DNA of 64,000 nt from NCBI GenBank assembly GCA_016704145.1, contig JADJAS010000001.1, positions 248,001-312,000 on the forward strand, given 5' to 3'. This document shows positions 27,971-38,545 of the stretch, one piece after another (the stretch's first letter is position 1; each line of letters starts with the position of its first letter). The translations under genes were made by a program, and so were the position numbers. The DNA is from Rhodocyclaceae bacterium. GTDB lineage: Bacteria; Pseudomonadota; Gammaproteobacteria; Burkholderiales; Rhodocyclaceae. The notes under the pieces are model-generated. The model was not told the DNA's origin, did no database searches, and saw only the letters and a program-made list of their open reading frames with translations.

Positions 27971-29047
27971 TTATAGGCTTTCCAGCCGGAAGGTTTTCTG
28001 CACGACGAACTGCAACCGACGCGCCTCCTTCAGGCTGTCGACCAGGAACTTGCGGTCGAGACCGTTGAGACTGCCGGTCGCCACCAGATTGTCAACGGCC
28101 TCGCCGCGCGACAGGCGGCGATGCTGGTCGAGCAGCCGGATGCGCTGAACATGCCGAAAGGCCAGGAGGGCGGCGTCGACATCGCCGGCGTTGAGCTTGA
28201 GCACCGGCGCCGCCGCCCGCAGCCGCTCGACCGTCGCCACTGGCGCCGCGCCGGCGGCCAACGCCAGCACGCGCGCCGCATCCACGAACAGTCGCGAGCC
28301 GTGCTTTTTCAGGTCGACGCAGCCCTTGTGGCCGTCGGCGTCGACAAAATCGCGCAGCCGGCCCAGCGGCGCGGCGACCGACACCGCGTTGGTGGCCATC
28401 ATGTGCAGGAAGCCGGCCGCCTGCGGCGCCTGGCGCTGCAATTGCTGGCGCAGTGAGCCCGCCAGGCCGACATCGCCACACAGCGGCCGCAGGTCGAAGA
28501 AAATGGTGGCGTTGAGCAGGGCTTCCGGCTCGGGCGTGAGGATCCAGTGACTGAAATGCTGGCGCCATTCCTCGACCGACAGACACCACTGCGCGTTGCC
28601 GGCCATGATGCCGCCTTCGCACAGCGGGAAGCCGCAGGCCGCCAGGGCCTGATTCACCTCGCCGGCCATGCCGAGAAACAGCGGCCGCAGCGCCCGCGCC
28701 TCGGCGTGATCGCTGGCGCTAAACACCAGGCCGTTGTCCTGGTCGGTGACGAAAGTCTGCTCGCCGCGCCCCTCCGAACCCATGGTCAGCCAGCACCAGC
28801 CGGCGGCGGGCAGCCGGTGGCGCGGCGCGACCAGGCCGATGACGCGCGCCGTCAGCCGCTCGTTGAGGCCCGAAACGACGCGTGTCAGGAATCCCGCGCC
28901 GGCGTCCTGCCCGATCAGTTCGGCCGCCAGGCCGCGAATGTCCGCCGCCAGGCCGGCCAGTGCCGCGACAGCGGGCGCCGCGTCGATGCGGCGCACCAGC
29001 GCCGCGACATCGTCGGCCAAGGGCATCGGGGCAGCGGTCGGGTTCAT
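27971..29047 (-). CDS. DUF294 protein without CBS domains, paralogue of its neighbour
   Basis: A 358-residue DUF294/DUF294_C protein. WLTMGSEGRGEQTFVTDQDN carries the same NTase-like GS...DxD motif as the CBS-bearing neighbour, and ALLNATIFFDLRPLCG with LNGLDRKFLVDSLKEARRLQ matches its C-terminal part. The CBS pair is missing and replaced by a short Ala-rich helix. The two genes probably arose by duplication; one has lost or never had the sensor half. It begins 16 bases after the stop of the sensor-exonuclease gene and ends 42 bases before the CBS gene. Nucleotidyl transfer has not been shown for most members, so the activity is uncertain. Confidence 0.85.
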   Translation of the reverse strand: MNPTAAPMPLADDVAALVRRIDAAPAVAALAGLAADIRGLAAELIGQDAGAGFLTRVVSGLNERLTARVIGLVAPRHRLPAAGWCWLTMGSEGRGEQTFVTDQDNGLVFSASDHAEARALRPLFLGMAGEVNQALAACGFPLCEGGIMAGNAQWCLSVEEWRQHFSHWILTPEPEALLNATIFFDLRPLCGDVGLAGSLRQQLQRQAPQAAGFLHMMATNAVSVAAPLGRLRDFVDADGHKGCVDLKKHGSRLFVDAARVLALAAGAAPVATVERLRAAAPVLKLNAGDVDAALLAFRHVQRIRLLDQHRRLSRGEAVDNLVATGSLNGLDRKFLVDSLKEARRLQFVVQKTFRLESL

Positions 29048-29063
29048 GCGCCAGCGTCGCGGC

Positions 29064-31244
29064 TCAGTACTTGACGCGCGCCAGGTAGGTCTTCTGGGCC
29101 GCCTCCAGCGCCTGTCGCAGCGTATGGATGCCCATGTCGGCGAGCAGGCCGACCATCTTCAGGAACACCTCGCCGGTGACGAACGCATCGCCGAGCGCGG
29201 TATGCCTGCCGATGACGTTGATGCCGAGCCGGTCGGCGATGCTCTCGAGGCGATGCGACTCCTGGTTGGCGTGAATGACCGCCGACAGCAGCAGCGTGTC
29301 GAGCACCGGCTGCTGGAACCTGACGCCGGTGCTGTCTTCCTTGAGCTGGAGGAAACGCATGTCGAACGCGGCATTGTGGGCCACCAGCACGGTGTCGGTG
29401 CAGAACTCGTGAAAGGCCGGCAGCACCGCGTCGATGGTCGGCTGGCCGCGCACCATGTCCTCGGTGATGCCGTGGATCGGGATGCCTTCCGGCTTCAACG
29501 GAATGCGCGGATCGACCAGCTGGTCGAAGATTTCCTGCCGCAGCAGGCGGCCATTGACGATGCGCACGGCGCCGACCTGGATGATCTCGTCGCCATTGGA
29601 AGGCTCGAGGCCGGTCGTCTCGGTGTCGAACACGGTGTAGGCCAGCTCGACGAGCCGGCGATCGAGGTCGACGCCGGCATGCTGGAAGTTGAACAGGTTG
29701 AAGTCGTAATACTCGGGGCGGCTGTCGCCGCGCGCCGACTGGTGATAGGCAGCCAGCGCCTCGGGCGCGGCCTCGGGCGTCGCCGCCACCGGCAGCACCA
29801 GGCGGAAAAAAGCACGGTGGGCGGCTTTCTCGCGCTGGTACCAGATCTCGCCGCCGTGGCGATCGATGACGTCGCGCAGCGTCAACGGGGTGGTTTCCGC
29901 GCCGATGCTCATCGGTTCCAGCTCCCAGGTGTAGAGGGTTTCCGACGACACCGGTACGCCGGACCAGATCAGATCGACGAAGGCCATGTGCTCTTCGGCC
30001 GACAGCCGGAAGCGCAGTTCGCGGATCGCGTAATGGTCCTGCAGGCGGGAAGCCAGGAAGGCGATGGCCTGCAGCAGCGAGAAGCTGTCCACACGAATCC
30101 ACAAATCCTCGTCGAGCTCCTCGGTCTTGGTGGCGAGACTCAGCCGCGCCTCCACCCGCCGGCAGGCCGCCGCCACCAGGTCCACCCCCAGCACGTCCTC
30201 GAGCGGCCAGCGCGTCTTCAGCGAGTCGGCGAACGTGTTGAGCGTGCGGTCGAGCACCTGGCTCATGCGGCCCGCTTCCTCCTCGATGACGCCGACGAAG
30301 CGCTCGCGCGTCGGCACATCCATGTCCGGGTGTTCCTTGAGCATTTCGACGGCGGCGCGCAGACTGGCCAGGGCGGGTCGCGAGCCATCCGACAGCGAAT
30401 GGATGACCTGGTCGCGCTCCGTTTCACGCTCGAAGCTGCGGGTGATGTTCTCGATGGTCAGCACATAGCCGGTGACCTCGCCCTCGCCCACGGCGCCGCC
30501 GGCGCCGATCACCGGCGCCATCTGCGCGCGCAGCAACTGGCCGGAGCGCGTGGTGGTGATGAAGTTGGCGACCGGTTCGGAACTGCCCTTGCGCAGCCGC
30601 TGCTGGATGTTTTCCAGCGCATGGGTGATCTGGCCGCGCTCGAGGATGGCGAAGATGGAGCGGCCCAGCCCGATCAAGGCACCGCCCGCCACCGAGGTCG
30701 GCCCCTGCGCCAGCGCCTTGAACTGCAGGCGGGCGCGGTTGTTGTAGAGCAGGATGCGGCCGTCGAGATTGCACACCACCACGCCGAGCGCCAGCTCCGA
30801 CATCAGCGCCGCCAGGCGGTTCTTCTCCTCCTCGACCGACCGCTTGGCCTGCGCGATCTGCGCCTCGACGTCGGTCAGCAGTTCGTCGCGCTGCTGGGCG
30901 AGGTCGTTGGCCGCCTGCGCCAGCGCCCGCACTTCCGGCGGCCCCTCGGACTCGACCCGGAAATGGCGATTGGCCGAGAGCATCAGGCGCAGTTTCTCGG
31001 CCATGTTGAGCAGGCCGGTGACGTACTGCCGGAACAGGTTGCGCAGCACGACGACGCCGATGATGAAGCCGAAGGTGGTGATCAAGGCCCCGAGCGGCAG
31101 CCGCGGCGTCAGCAGATCGACCAGGGCCTGGCGCTCCGCCTCCTGGGCATCGGCGAACAGCACGATGCCGGTCAGCACGAACGGGCCGGTCATCAGCAGA
31201 CCGAGCACCACCACGGCCAGCGCGAAGCGGATGCGCGCGTTCAT
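29064..31244 (-). CDS. Degenerate membrane sensor kinase fused to a DnaQ-type 3'-5' exonuclease
   Basis: A 726-residue fusion. Residues 5-75 contain two membrane segments, then a HAMP-like linker and coiled coil (about 75-140), a PAS-like domain (about 145-265), and a dimerisation/ATPase region resembling a histidine kinase. In that region the H-x-x-x-x-P phospho-site reads SDGSRP (Ser in place of His) and the N-box lacks Asn (LLQAIAFLASRLQDH), so it is probably kinase-dead. From about residue 530 it is a DEDDh exonuclease: FDTETTGLEPSNGDEIIQVG (Asp540, Glu542), VLVAHNAAFDMRF, and RHTALGDAFVT with the catalytic His and last Asp. The start overlaps the response-regulator stop by four bases. 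Confidence 0.85.
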   Translation of the reverse strand: MNARIRFALAVVVLGLLMTGPFVLTGIVLFADAQEAERQALVDLLTPRLPLGALITTFGFIIGVVVLRNLFRQYVTGLLNMAEKLRLMLSANRHFRVESEGPPEVRALAQAANDLAQQRDELLTDVEAQIAQAKRSVEEEKNRLAALMSELALGVVVCNLDGRILLYNNRARLQFKALAQGPTSVAGGALIGLGRSIFAILERGQITHALENIQQRLRKGSSEPVANFITTTRSGQLLRAQMAPVIGAGGAVGEGEVTGYVLTIENITRSFERETERDQVIHSLSDGSRPALASLRAAVEMLKEHPDMDVPTRERFVGVIEEEAGRMSQVLDRTLNTFADSLKTRWPLEDVLGVDLVAAACRRVEARLSLATKTEELDEDLWIRVDSFSLLQAIAFLASRLQDHYAIRELRFRLSAEEHMAFVDLIWSGVPVSSETLYTWELEPMSIGAETTPLTLRDVIDRHGGEIWYQREKAAHRAFFRLVLPVAATPEAAPEALAAYHQSARGDSRPEYYDFNLFNFQHAGVDLDRRLVELAYTVFDTETTGLEPSNGDEIIQVGAVRIVNGRLLRQEIFDQLVDPRIPLKPEGIPIHGITEDMVRGQPTIDAVLPAFHEFCTDTVLVAHNAAFDMRFLQLKEDSTGVRFQQPVLDTLLLSAVIHANQESHRLESIADRLGINVIGRHTALGDAFVTGEVFLKMVGLLADMGIHTLRQALEAAQKTYLARVKY

Positions 31245-31612
31245 CCGCCGTTCAGCAGCCCGGCGACCTGCGCCACCAGGTCCTTGGTGGAAAATGGCTT
31301 GGTGACGTAGGCATCGGCGCCCAGCGCCATGCCCTTGGCCACCTCGGTATCGCGGCCCTTGGCGCTGAGCATGACGATCTTCATGCCGGCGCGGGCCGGG
31401 TCGCTCCTCAGAATTTCGCAGACCTCGTAGCCGGATTTCTTCGGCATCATGATGTCCAGCAGCACCAGATCCGGGCCGAAGGCGGCAACCTGCGCCAGCG
31501 CCTCCTCGCCGTCACGGGCAACCGCGACGTCGAACCCTGCCTTGTTCATGAGGAACTCCAATGACAGCACGATATTGGGCTCGTCATCGACGATCAGCAC
31601 CTTCTTGGCCAT
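31241..31612 (-). CDS. CheY-like single-domain response regulator
   Basis: A 123-residue receiver domain with no output domain. It has VLIVDDEPN (acidic pocket at Asp9/Asp10), LVLLDIMMPKKSG (phospho-acceptor Asp53), VMLSAKG (conserved Ser/Thr position) and YVTKPFS (Lys and cis-Pro). The start at 31612 has GGAGGAG six bases upstream; an upstream in-frame ATG at 31636 is less likely. It lies 30 bases after the SSS-kinase stop and overlaps the sensor-exonuclease start, so it is the probable phospho-partner of the kinase and could signal to the fused exonuclease protein. Confidence 0.9.
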   Translation of the reverse strand: MAKKVLIVDDEPNIVLSLEFLMNKAGFDVAVARDGEEALAQVAAFGPDLVLLDIMMPKKSGYEVCEILRSDPARAGMKIVMLSAKGRDTEVAKGMALGADAYVTKPFSTKDLVAQVAGLLNGG

Positions 31613-31642
31613 GCGGGTCTCCTCCCGGTCTTTCAAATGATT

Positions 31643-34378
31643 TTATGTCGACGGCGCGCTTTCGTCATGGATGGGCAGCATGAACTGGAAGGTGGCGCCC
31701 CGGCCCGGCGCGCTCTCCACCCACAAGCGGCCGCCGAAGTACTCGATGATCTGCCGGCTGATCGGCAGCCCCAGTCCCGTGCCGTGCGGCTTGTCGGTCA
31801 GCACGCTGCCGCCCTGGCGGAATTTCTCGAACACCAGTTCCCGGTCTTCCGTCGCGATGCCGGGCCCGTTGTCGTTGACCGCGACCAGCACCGAATTGCC
31901 TTCCCGGCGCACGACCACCGAGACGCAACCGCCTTCATCCGGCACGAACTTCTGCGCGTTCGACAGCAGATTGATCATGACCTGGGTCAGGCGATCGCGA
32001 TCGGCAAACACCTTGACCGGCCCCGCCAGGAGATCAATGCCGACCTCGACACCCTTGTCGCGGAACATCTGCCCGAGCGATTCGACCGACGCACCGACCA
32101 CGGCGGGCAGATCGACCGACTCGGTGGTCCACTCGGCGCGGCCGGACTCGAGCTTGGCCATGTCAAGAATCTGGTTGATCAGCCGGCTCAGGCGACCCGC
32201 CTCGCCAACGATAATGCCGAGGAAACGCTTGCGCTCGTCGAGGTCGATGTCGGGATCGTCCAGCAGCATCTCGGAAAAGGCGCGAATCGAGGTCAGCGGC
32301 GTGCGCAGCTCATGGCTGACCGTCGAAATGAAGTCGTCCTTCATGCGGTCCAGCTCGCGCAGCTGGGCGTTGGCGGCGCGCAGTTCGGCGGTGGCCTGCT
32401 CCAGCTCGAGCGATTTTTCCTCCAGCTCGCGGCTGTAGGCTCGCACCTGCGAGGCCTCGTCGAGGATGTTCATCACTTCGTCAAGTCCGAGCGGCTCCTC
32501 CTGTACTTGCGAGGCGACCATCACCCGCGCCGAGGCGGAACCGATCGCGCCGGCCAGCAGTCCTTCCGCGAACTGCGCCAGACGGGCGTCGGCGGGCAAG
32601 TCATCGACGCGGCCAAGGCCACGGTCGCGGGCGTGGCGCTCGAAGGCCTCGCGCGCCCGCTCGGGCCCAAGGAAACGACTGGCCAGCGGCAACAGCTCGG
32701 CCACGGCGGCGCCGCCGCGCCAGGCGGCCACGCTGTCGCGTTCCTTGGCGTCGACGAACAGCGTCGCCTGGCTCGCCTCGGCCGCGTTGGGCATGCGTAC
32801 CAGCGAGATGCCGAGATAGGCGCCGATGTTGGCCAGCAGGCTCCACAGCAGGCAATGGGTAATCTCGTCCAGCCCCTGCAGGCCGAACATCTGTTGCGGC
32901 CGCAGCATCTCGATGCCGAACAGCCCGCCGGTCATGAACTCGCCCGGCAGCCAGCCCGACTTGGCGAACGAAGGCAGCAGCAGCGTGTAGCTCCAGACCG
33001 CGAATCCCGCCAGCAAGCCGGCCAGCGCGCCTTCGCGGGTGCCGCCCTTCCAGTAGAGGCCACCGATGACGGCGGGCGCGAACTGGGCGACGGCGGCAAA
33101 CGAGATCAGGCCGATGCTGACCAGGGCATAGGCCTCGCCGGCGGCGCGAAAGTAGATGTAGCCGAGCAGCACGATGATGCCGATCGCCCAGCGCCGGATG
33201 CCGAGCAGCAGGCCGGAAAGGTCCTGGCGGGCGTGCAGCGCGCGCGCCCGCGCGCGCAACAGCGCCGGCATCACCAGGTCGTTGCACACCATGGTGGACA
33301 GGGCGATCGTCTCGACGATGACCATGCCGGTGGCCGCCGACAGGCCGCCGATGAACACCAGCAGGGCAATCGTCTGCTCGTGATGCGCCATCGGCAGCGT
33401 CAGAACGAAGGTGTCGGCATCGACACCCGTCGGGAAGCGCAGCAGGCCGCCGATGGCGATCGGCAGCACGAAGATGTTGATCAGGAAAAGGTAGAGCGGA
33501 AACAGCCAGACCGCGCGGCGCACGTGGCTCTCGTCCACGTTCTCCACCACCGCAATCTGGAACTGGCGCGGCAGCAGCAGCACCGACAGCATCGACAGGA
33601 AAGTCAGCGCCGCCCAGCTGCCATAGCCAGCCGCGCTGTCGCGGGTCGTCATCAGCGCCGAGAGGCGCGTCGATGCCTGCGCGCGGTCGAATACGTCGGC
33701 GAAACCGTCGTAAATGCCATAGGTGACGAAGGCGCCGACGACGAAGAAGGCCAGCAACTTGATCACCGACTCGAAGGCGATGGCGGCGACCATGCCTTCG
33801 TGACGCTCGGTGGCGTCCATGTGACGCGTGCCGAACAGGATGGTGAACACGGCGAGGATGATGGCGACGTAAAAGGCGCTGTCCTGCAACAGCGGCGCCG
33901 TACCGGCCTTGGCCGGCATGATGATTTCGGGGTAATGGATCAGGATGGTGAAGCTGTTGGAGACGGCCTTCAGCTGGAGGGCGATGTAGGGAATGACGCC
34001 GACCACGGCGATGACGGTGACCAGCCCGCCCAGCAGCTGGCTCTTGCCGTAGCGCGACGCGACGAAATCAGCGATCGAGGTGATGCGGTTGGCCTTCGCC
34101 ACCCGCACCATCTTGCGCAATACGAACCAGCCCAGCGCCAGCATCAGCGTCGGGCCGAGATAGATCGGCAAGAAGCCGATGCCAGTGGCGGCGGCGCGGC
34201 CGACGCTGCCGTAGAAGGTCCAGGTCGTGCAGTACACCGCCAGCGACAGGGCATACACCGTCGGACTGGCAATGACCGAGCGGCCACCGTCGGCGCGCCG
34301 GTCGGCCCAGTAGGCGATGGCGAACAGCACCCCCAGGTAGGCGAAGGAAACGACGACGACGACCCAGCCTTGCAGCAT
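31643..34378 (-). CDS. Sodium/solute symporter-domain histidine kinase (CrbS/CbrA-like)
   Basis: A 911-residue sensor. Residues 1-550 form about 13 membrane helices of the SSS family (ASPTVYALSLAVYCTTWTFYG; LFVFIGG-type region FIGGLSAATGMVIVETIALS). A linker and coiled coil (YSRELEEKSLELEQATAELR) lead to HisKA with SHELRTPLTSIRAFSEMLL (His689) and HATPase with MINLLSNAQKF, VNDNGPGI and HGTGLGLPISRQI. CrbS/MxtR-type kinases of this shape control acs, the gene 1.2 kb to the right, in other proteobacteria; CbrA controls carbon and nitrogen balance. The ATG at 34378 overlaps the stop of a small membrane gene (TAATG). A degenerate copy of the dispersed motif lies near 33600-33614. Confidence 0.9.
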   Translation of the reverse strand: MLQGWVVVVVSFAYLGVLFAIAYWADRRADGGRSVIASPTVYALSLAVYCTTWTFYGSVGRAAATGIGFLPIYLGPTLMLALGWFVLRKMVRVAKANRITSIADFVASRYGKSQLLGGLVTVIAVVGVIPYIALQLKAVSNSFTILIHYPEIIMPAKAGTAPLLQDSAFYVAIILAVFTILFGTRHMDATERHEGMVAAIAFESVIKLLAFFVVGAFVTYGIYDGFADVFDRAQASTRLSALMTTRDSAAGYGSWAALTFLSMLSVLLLPRQFQIAVVENVDESHVRRAVWLFPLYLFLINIFVLPIAIGGLLRFPTGVDADTFVLTLPMAHHEQTIALLVFIGGLSAATGMVIVETIALSTMVCNDLVMPALLRARARALHARQDLSGLLLGIRRWAIGIIVLLGYIYFRAAGEAYALVSIGLISFAAVAQFAPAVIGGLYWKGGTREGALAGLLAGFAVWSYTLLLPSFAKSGWLPGEFMTGGLFGIEMLRPQQMFGLQGLDEITHCLLWSLLANIGAYLGISLVRMPNAAEASQATLFVDAKERDSVAAWRGGAAVAELLPLASRFLGPERAREAFERHARDRGLGRVDDLPADARLAQFAEGLLAGAIGSASARVMVASQVQEEPLGLDEVMNILDEASQVRAYSRELEEKSLELEQATAELRAANAQLRELDRMKDDFISTVSHELRTPLTSIRAFSEMLLDDPDIDLDERKRFLGIIVGEAGRLSRLINQILDMAKLESGRAEWTTESVDLPAVVGASVESLGQMFRDKGVEVGIDLLAGPVKVFADRDRLTQVMINLLSNAQKFVPDEGGCVSVVVRREGNSVLVAVNDNGPGIATEDRELVFEKFRQGGSVLTDKPHGTGLGLPISRQIIEYFGGRLWVESAPGRGATFQFMLPIHDESAPST

Positions 34379-34581
34379 TACTGTCGACCGCCGCGCTCGG
34401 CGGCCAGCGCCATCAGCGCGATCAGCGCCAGCCAGGCGCCGAAGATGTAAGCATAGAGCAAGGGGATGCCCAGCACTTCGCCGTCGCGATTGAACAGCGC
34501 CAGCAGCGGGAAATTGAACAACAGGCAACCGAGCAGGAACAAGGCGGCCAAGCGTTGGGCAACCAGGCGGGAGCGCATCAT
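34378..34581 (-). CDS. Small two-helix membrane protein coupled to the SSS kinase
   Basis: A 67-residue protein with two hydrophobic segments (LAALFLLGCLLFNFPLLALF and LLYAYIFGAWLALIALMAL). Its stop overlaps the kinase start, giving strict translational coupling. Small genes in this position (CbrX in Pseudomonas) precede SSS kinases. The start is the first of two adjacent ATG codons at 34581 and 34578; a longer frame to 34674 would run into the mobA promoter and is not used. It probably partners the transporter half of the kinase, which is inference. Confidence 0.7.
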   Translation of the reverse strand: MMRSRLVAQRLAALFLLGCLLFNFPLLALFNRDGEVLGIPLLYAYIFGAWLALIALMALAAERGGRQ

Positions 34582-34658
34582 GATGTTCGATTCTACGCCC
34601 GGCGGCATCGCGCCTGTTGGTCGAAGGCGGCTACGGCCGGCTGTGGGACAATCGCACC

Positions 34659-35273
34659 ATGTCTGGCACTTCATACATCACCGGCCTCGTCCTGGCCGGC
34701 GGCCTGGGCCGCCGCATGGGCGGCGTCGACAAGGGCCTGCAATTGCTCGATGGCCGGCGGCTGGTCGAGCGGGTGATCGAACGGCTGGCGCCGCAGGTTG
34801 ACACGCTGGTGGTCAATGCCAATCGTAACCTCGACGCCTATGCCGGGCTCGGCTACCCGGTGGTCGCCGACCGCATCGAAGGTTTCGCCGGCCCGCTGGC
34901 CGGTATCCACGCGGGACTGACGGCCTGCGCAACCCCTTTGTTGGCGACCGCACCCTGCGACGCGCCCTTCCTGCCCGCCGACCTGGTCGCCCGCCTGCGC
35001 GCGGCACTGGCAAGCCAGCCGTCGCGCATCGCCGTCGCCCGCACCGTCGACGGCCTGCAACCGACCTTCGCGCTGATGCGCCGCGACGTGCTGCCCGACC
35101 TCGCGGCTTTCCTCGCAGGGGGTGGCCGCCGCATCCAGGACTGGTGCCATTCCCTGCCGCTGGCCATCGTCGACTTCGCCGACGCCGCCGCCTTCGCCAA
35201 CCTCAATTCGCCCGCCGAACTGGCATCCTCAGCGCATACTCCGACAACACCCAACCGATCCGCCACATCATGA
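34659..35273 (+). CDS. mobA: Molybdenum cofactor guanylyltransferase MobA
   Basis: A 204-residue nucleotidyltransferase that joins GMP to molybdopterin to make the guanine dinucleotide cofactor. GLVLAGGLGRRMGGVDKGLQ is the GTP-binding loop (L-A-G-G-x-x-x-R-M-G-x-D-K), DRIEGFAGPLAGIHAGL the base-binding loop, and ATAPCDAPFLP the metal-binding region. The C-terminal tail after the LNSPAELA motif is a short extra segment rich in Thr/Ser/Pro. The stop overlaps the thioesterase start (ATGA). Divergent from the SSS-kinase operon across about 77 bases. Confidence 0.92.
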   Translation: MSGTSYITGLVLAGGLGRRMGGVDKGLQLLDGRRLVERVIERLAPQVDTLVVNANRNLDAYAGLGYPVVADRIEGFAGPLAGIHAGLTACATPLLATAPCDAPFLPADLVARLRAALASQPSRIAVARTVDGLQPTFALMRRDVLPDLAAFLAGGGRRIQDWCHSLPLAIVDFADAAAFANLNSPAELASSAHTPTTPNRSATS

Positions 35274-35737
35274 CGACTCGCATCATCGGTAACACCTTCC
35301 ATTGTGACCGCCTGGTCCGCTTCTCGCACTGCGACCCCGCCGGCATCGTGTTCTATCCGCAGTACTTCATCATGTTCAACGGCCTGATCGAGGACTGGTT
35401 CAAGCTCGGCCTCGGCGTCGACTACGCCAACTACATCACCGAGCATCGGCTCGGCTTTCCCATCGTCAGCCTGGACTGCCAGTTCGAATCGCCCTCCAAG
35501 ATCGGCGAGACGATCACCTTCGCGCTGCGCCTCGACCACCTCGGCCGCAGCTCGATGAAACTGGTGGTCGAATGCACGCACAAGGGCCAACTGCGCCTGC
35601 GCGCCAACAAGGTGCTGGTGGCAATGGATCTGGACAAGGGCCGCGCGGTGCCGCTGCCCGACGATTTAAGGACGCTGCTCGAAGGCTTCCAGCAGGGCCG
35701 ACTCGACATCAACGCCTACGAGGACGCCGACAGCTGA
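35270..35737 (+). CDS. 4-hydroxybenzoyl-CoA-type hotdog thioesterase
   Basis: A 155-residue acyl-CoA thioesterase of the hotdog fold. VRFSHCDPAGIVFYPQYFIMFNG carries the Asp-Pro-Ala-Gly active-site helix of the 4-hydroxybenzoyl-CoA thioesterase / YbgC class, with Asp in the position of the catalytic Asp17. It is coupled to mobA by a four-base overlap. The substrate cannot be read from sequence; an aromatic acyl-CoA would fit an organism with the box pathway, and molybdenum enzymes such as 4-hydroxybenzoyl-CoA reductase would explain a link to mobA. Both points are inference. A hairpin terminator follows. Confidence 0.82.
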   Translation: MTTRIIGNTFHCDRLVRFSHCDPAGIVFYPQYFIMFNGLIEDWFKLGLGVDYANYITEHRLGFPIVSLDCQFESPSKIGETITFALRLDHLGRSSMKLVVECTHKGQLRLRANKVLVAMDLDKGRAVPLPDDLRTLLEGFQQGRLDINAYEDADS

Positions 35738-35740
35738 TCG

Positions 35741-35787
35741 CGCCGAGGGAAAGAAGAAGGGGCGCCGAAACGCCCCTCTTCCCGGCG
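35741..35787. terminator. Bidirectional hairpin between the convergent thioesterase and acs genes
   Basis: AGGGGCG (35758-35764) pairs with CGCCCCT (35771-35777) around a CCGAAA loop. Outer arms GGGAA/TTCCC and CGCCG/CGGCG can extend or compete with the stem. It lies exactly between two converging stop codons. Runs of A/G before and C/T after the stem would give a weak U-tract only, so termination strength is uncertain. Confidence 0.6.
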
Positions 35788-35804
35788 TGCCGCCGTGACT
35801 GACT

Positions 35805-35806
<2 letters not shown>
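35784..35806 (+). repeat. Dispersed 23-bp motif, site 7 of 13
   Basis: At the convergent thioesterase/acs junction, overlapping the acs stop codon. It has GGCG, tgcc, GCC, gtga, CTGACTTT. Confidence 0.7.
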
Positions 35807-37787
<1,981 letters not shown>

Positions 37788-37989
37788 TTCTTGCTCTCCT
37801 CTCGCGTGACGTTGTTCGGGAATTTTCCCGGCCATGGACACCTTGGCCGGACGATTCTAGGCCATTAAAAGCCAGCAGGCTTACACCGCTCTTACTCACC
37901 CGCCGGGCCGGCGCAAGCCATTGCTGCATCACGGAATTCGACTTCCCGCCGATGCTAGAATCGCCCACTGTTTCCCCCGGACCGCAACC

Positions 37990-38520
37990 ATGCACAAGAC
38001 CGTCAAGGCACTCGAACATTTCATCTTCTGGAGCCGCTGGCTGCAAGCGCCGCTCTACCTCGGCCTGATCATCGCCCAGGGCGTCTATGTCTACCAGTTC
38101 ATGCACGAGCTGGCGCATCTGGTGACCAAGGCGGGCTCGCTGACCGAGGTCGAGGTGATGCTGATCGTGCTGGGCCTGATCGACGTGGTGATGATCGCCA
38201 ACCTGCTGATCATGGTCATCATCGGCGGCTACGAGACCTTCGTTTCCAAGCTCGACCTTGAAGGCAATCCCGACCAGCCGGAATGGCTGTCACACGTCAA
38301 CGCCGGCGTGCTCAAGGTCAAGCTGGCCGTGGCGCTGATCAGCATCTCGTCGATCCACCTGCTGCGCACCTTCATCAATGCGTCGCAAATGGAAGATCGC
38401 GTCATCGTCGCCCAGATCGCCATCCATGCCTCGTTCCTGATTTCGGCGCTGGCGGTCGCCTGGACCGACAAGATCATGATGCAGACGCTCGCCATCAGCC
38501 ATCACCAGCGCCAGCACTGA
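37990..38520 (+). CDS. UPF0114 (YqhA) family membrane protein
   Basis: A 176-residue inner-membrane protein with four hydrophobic segments and the UPF0114 pattern: ALEHFIFWSRWLQAPLYLGL, VMLIVLGLIDVVMIANLL, VMIIGGYETFVSK, VKLAVALISISSIHLLRTFI. The family has no established function. The start at 37990 is chosen because MHKTVKALEHFIFWSRW is the family N-terminus; an in-frame ATG at 37921 is not supported. Divergent from acs across 202 bases with no other feature that I can see. The fumarase gene begins 25 bases downstream. Confidence 0.9.
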   Translation: MHKTVKALEHFIFWSRWLQAPLYLGLIIAQGVYVYQFMHELAHLVTKAGSLTEVEVMLIVLGLIDVVMIANLLIMVIIGGYETFVSKLDLEGNPDQPEWLSHVNAGVLKVKLAVALISISSIHLLRTFINASQMEDRVIVAQIAIHASFLISALAVAWTDKIMMQTLAISHHQRQH

Positions 38521-38545
38521 GCCCACCCGCCACGGAAGATCCGCC

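Noticed and set aside
33600..33614. A further CTGACTTT on the minus strand in the SSS kinase gene
   Set aside because: The upstream GCC and GGCG blocks are out of register, so it was left out of the 13 motif sites; it may be a decayed copy.
31637..34450. A 937-codon open frame on the plus strand
   Set aside because: It is a shadow of the SSS-type sensor kinase on the minus strand; composition is Gln/Arg/His-rich and no domain can be recognised. High GC makes long antisense frames common here.
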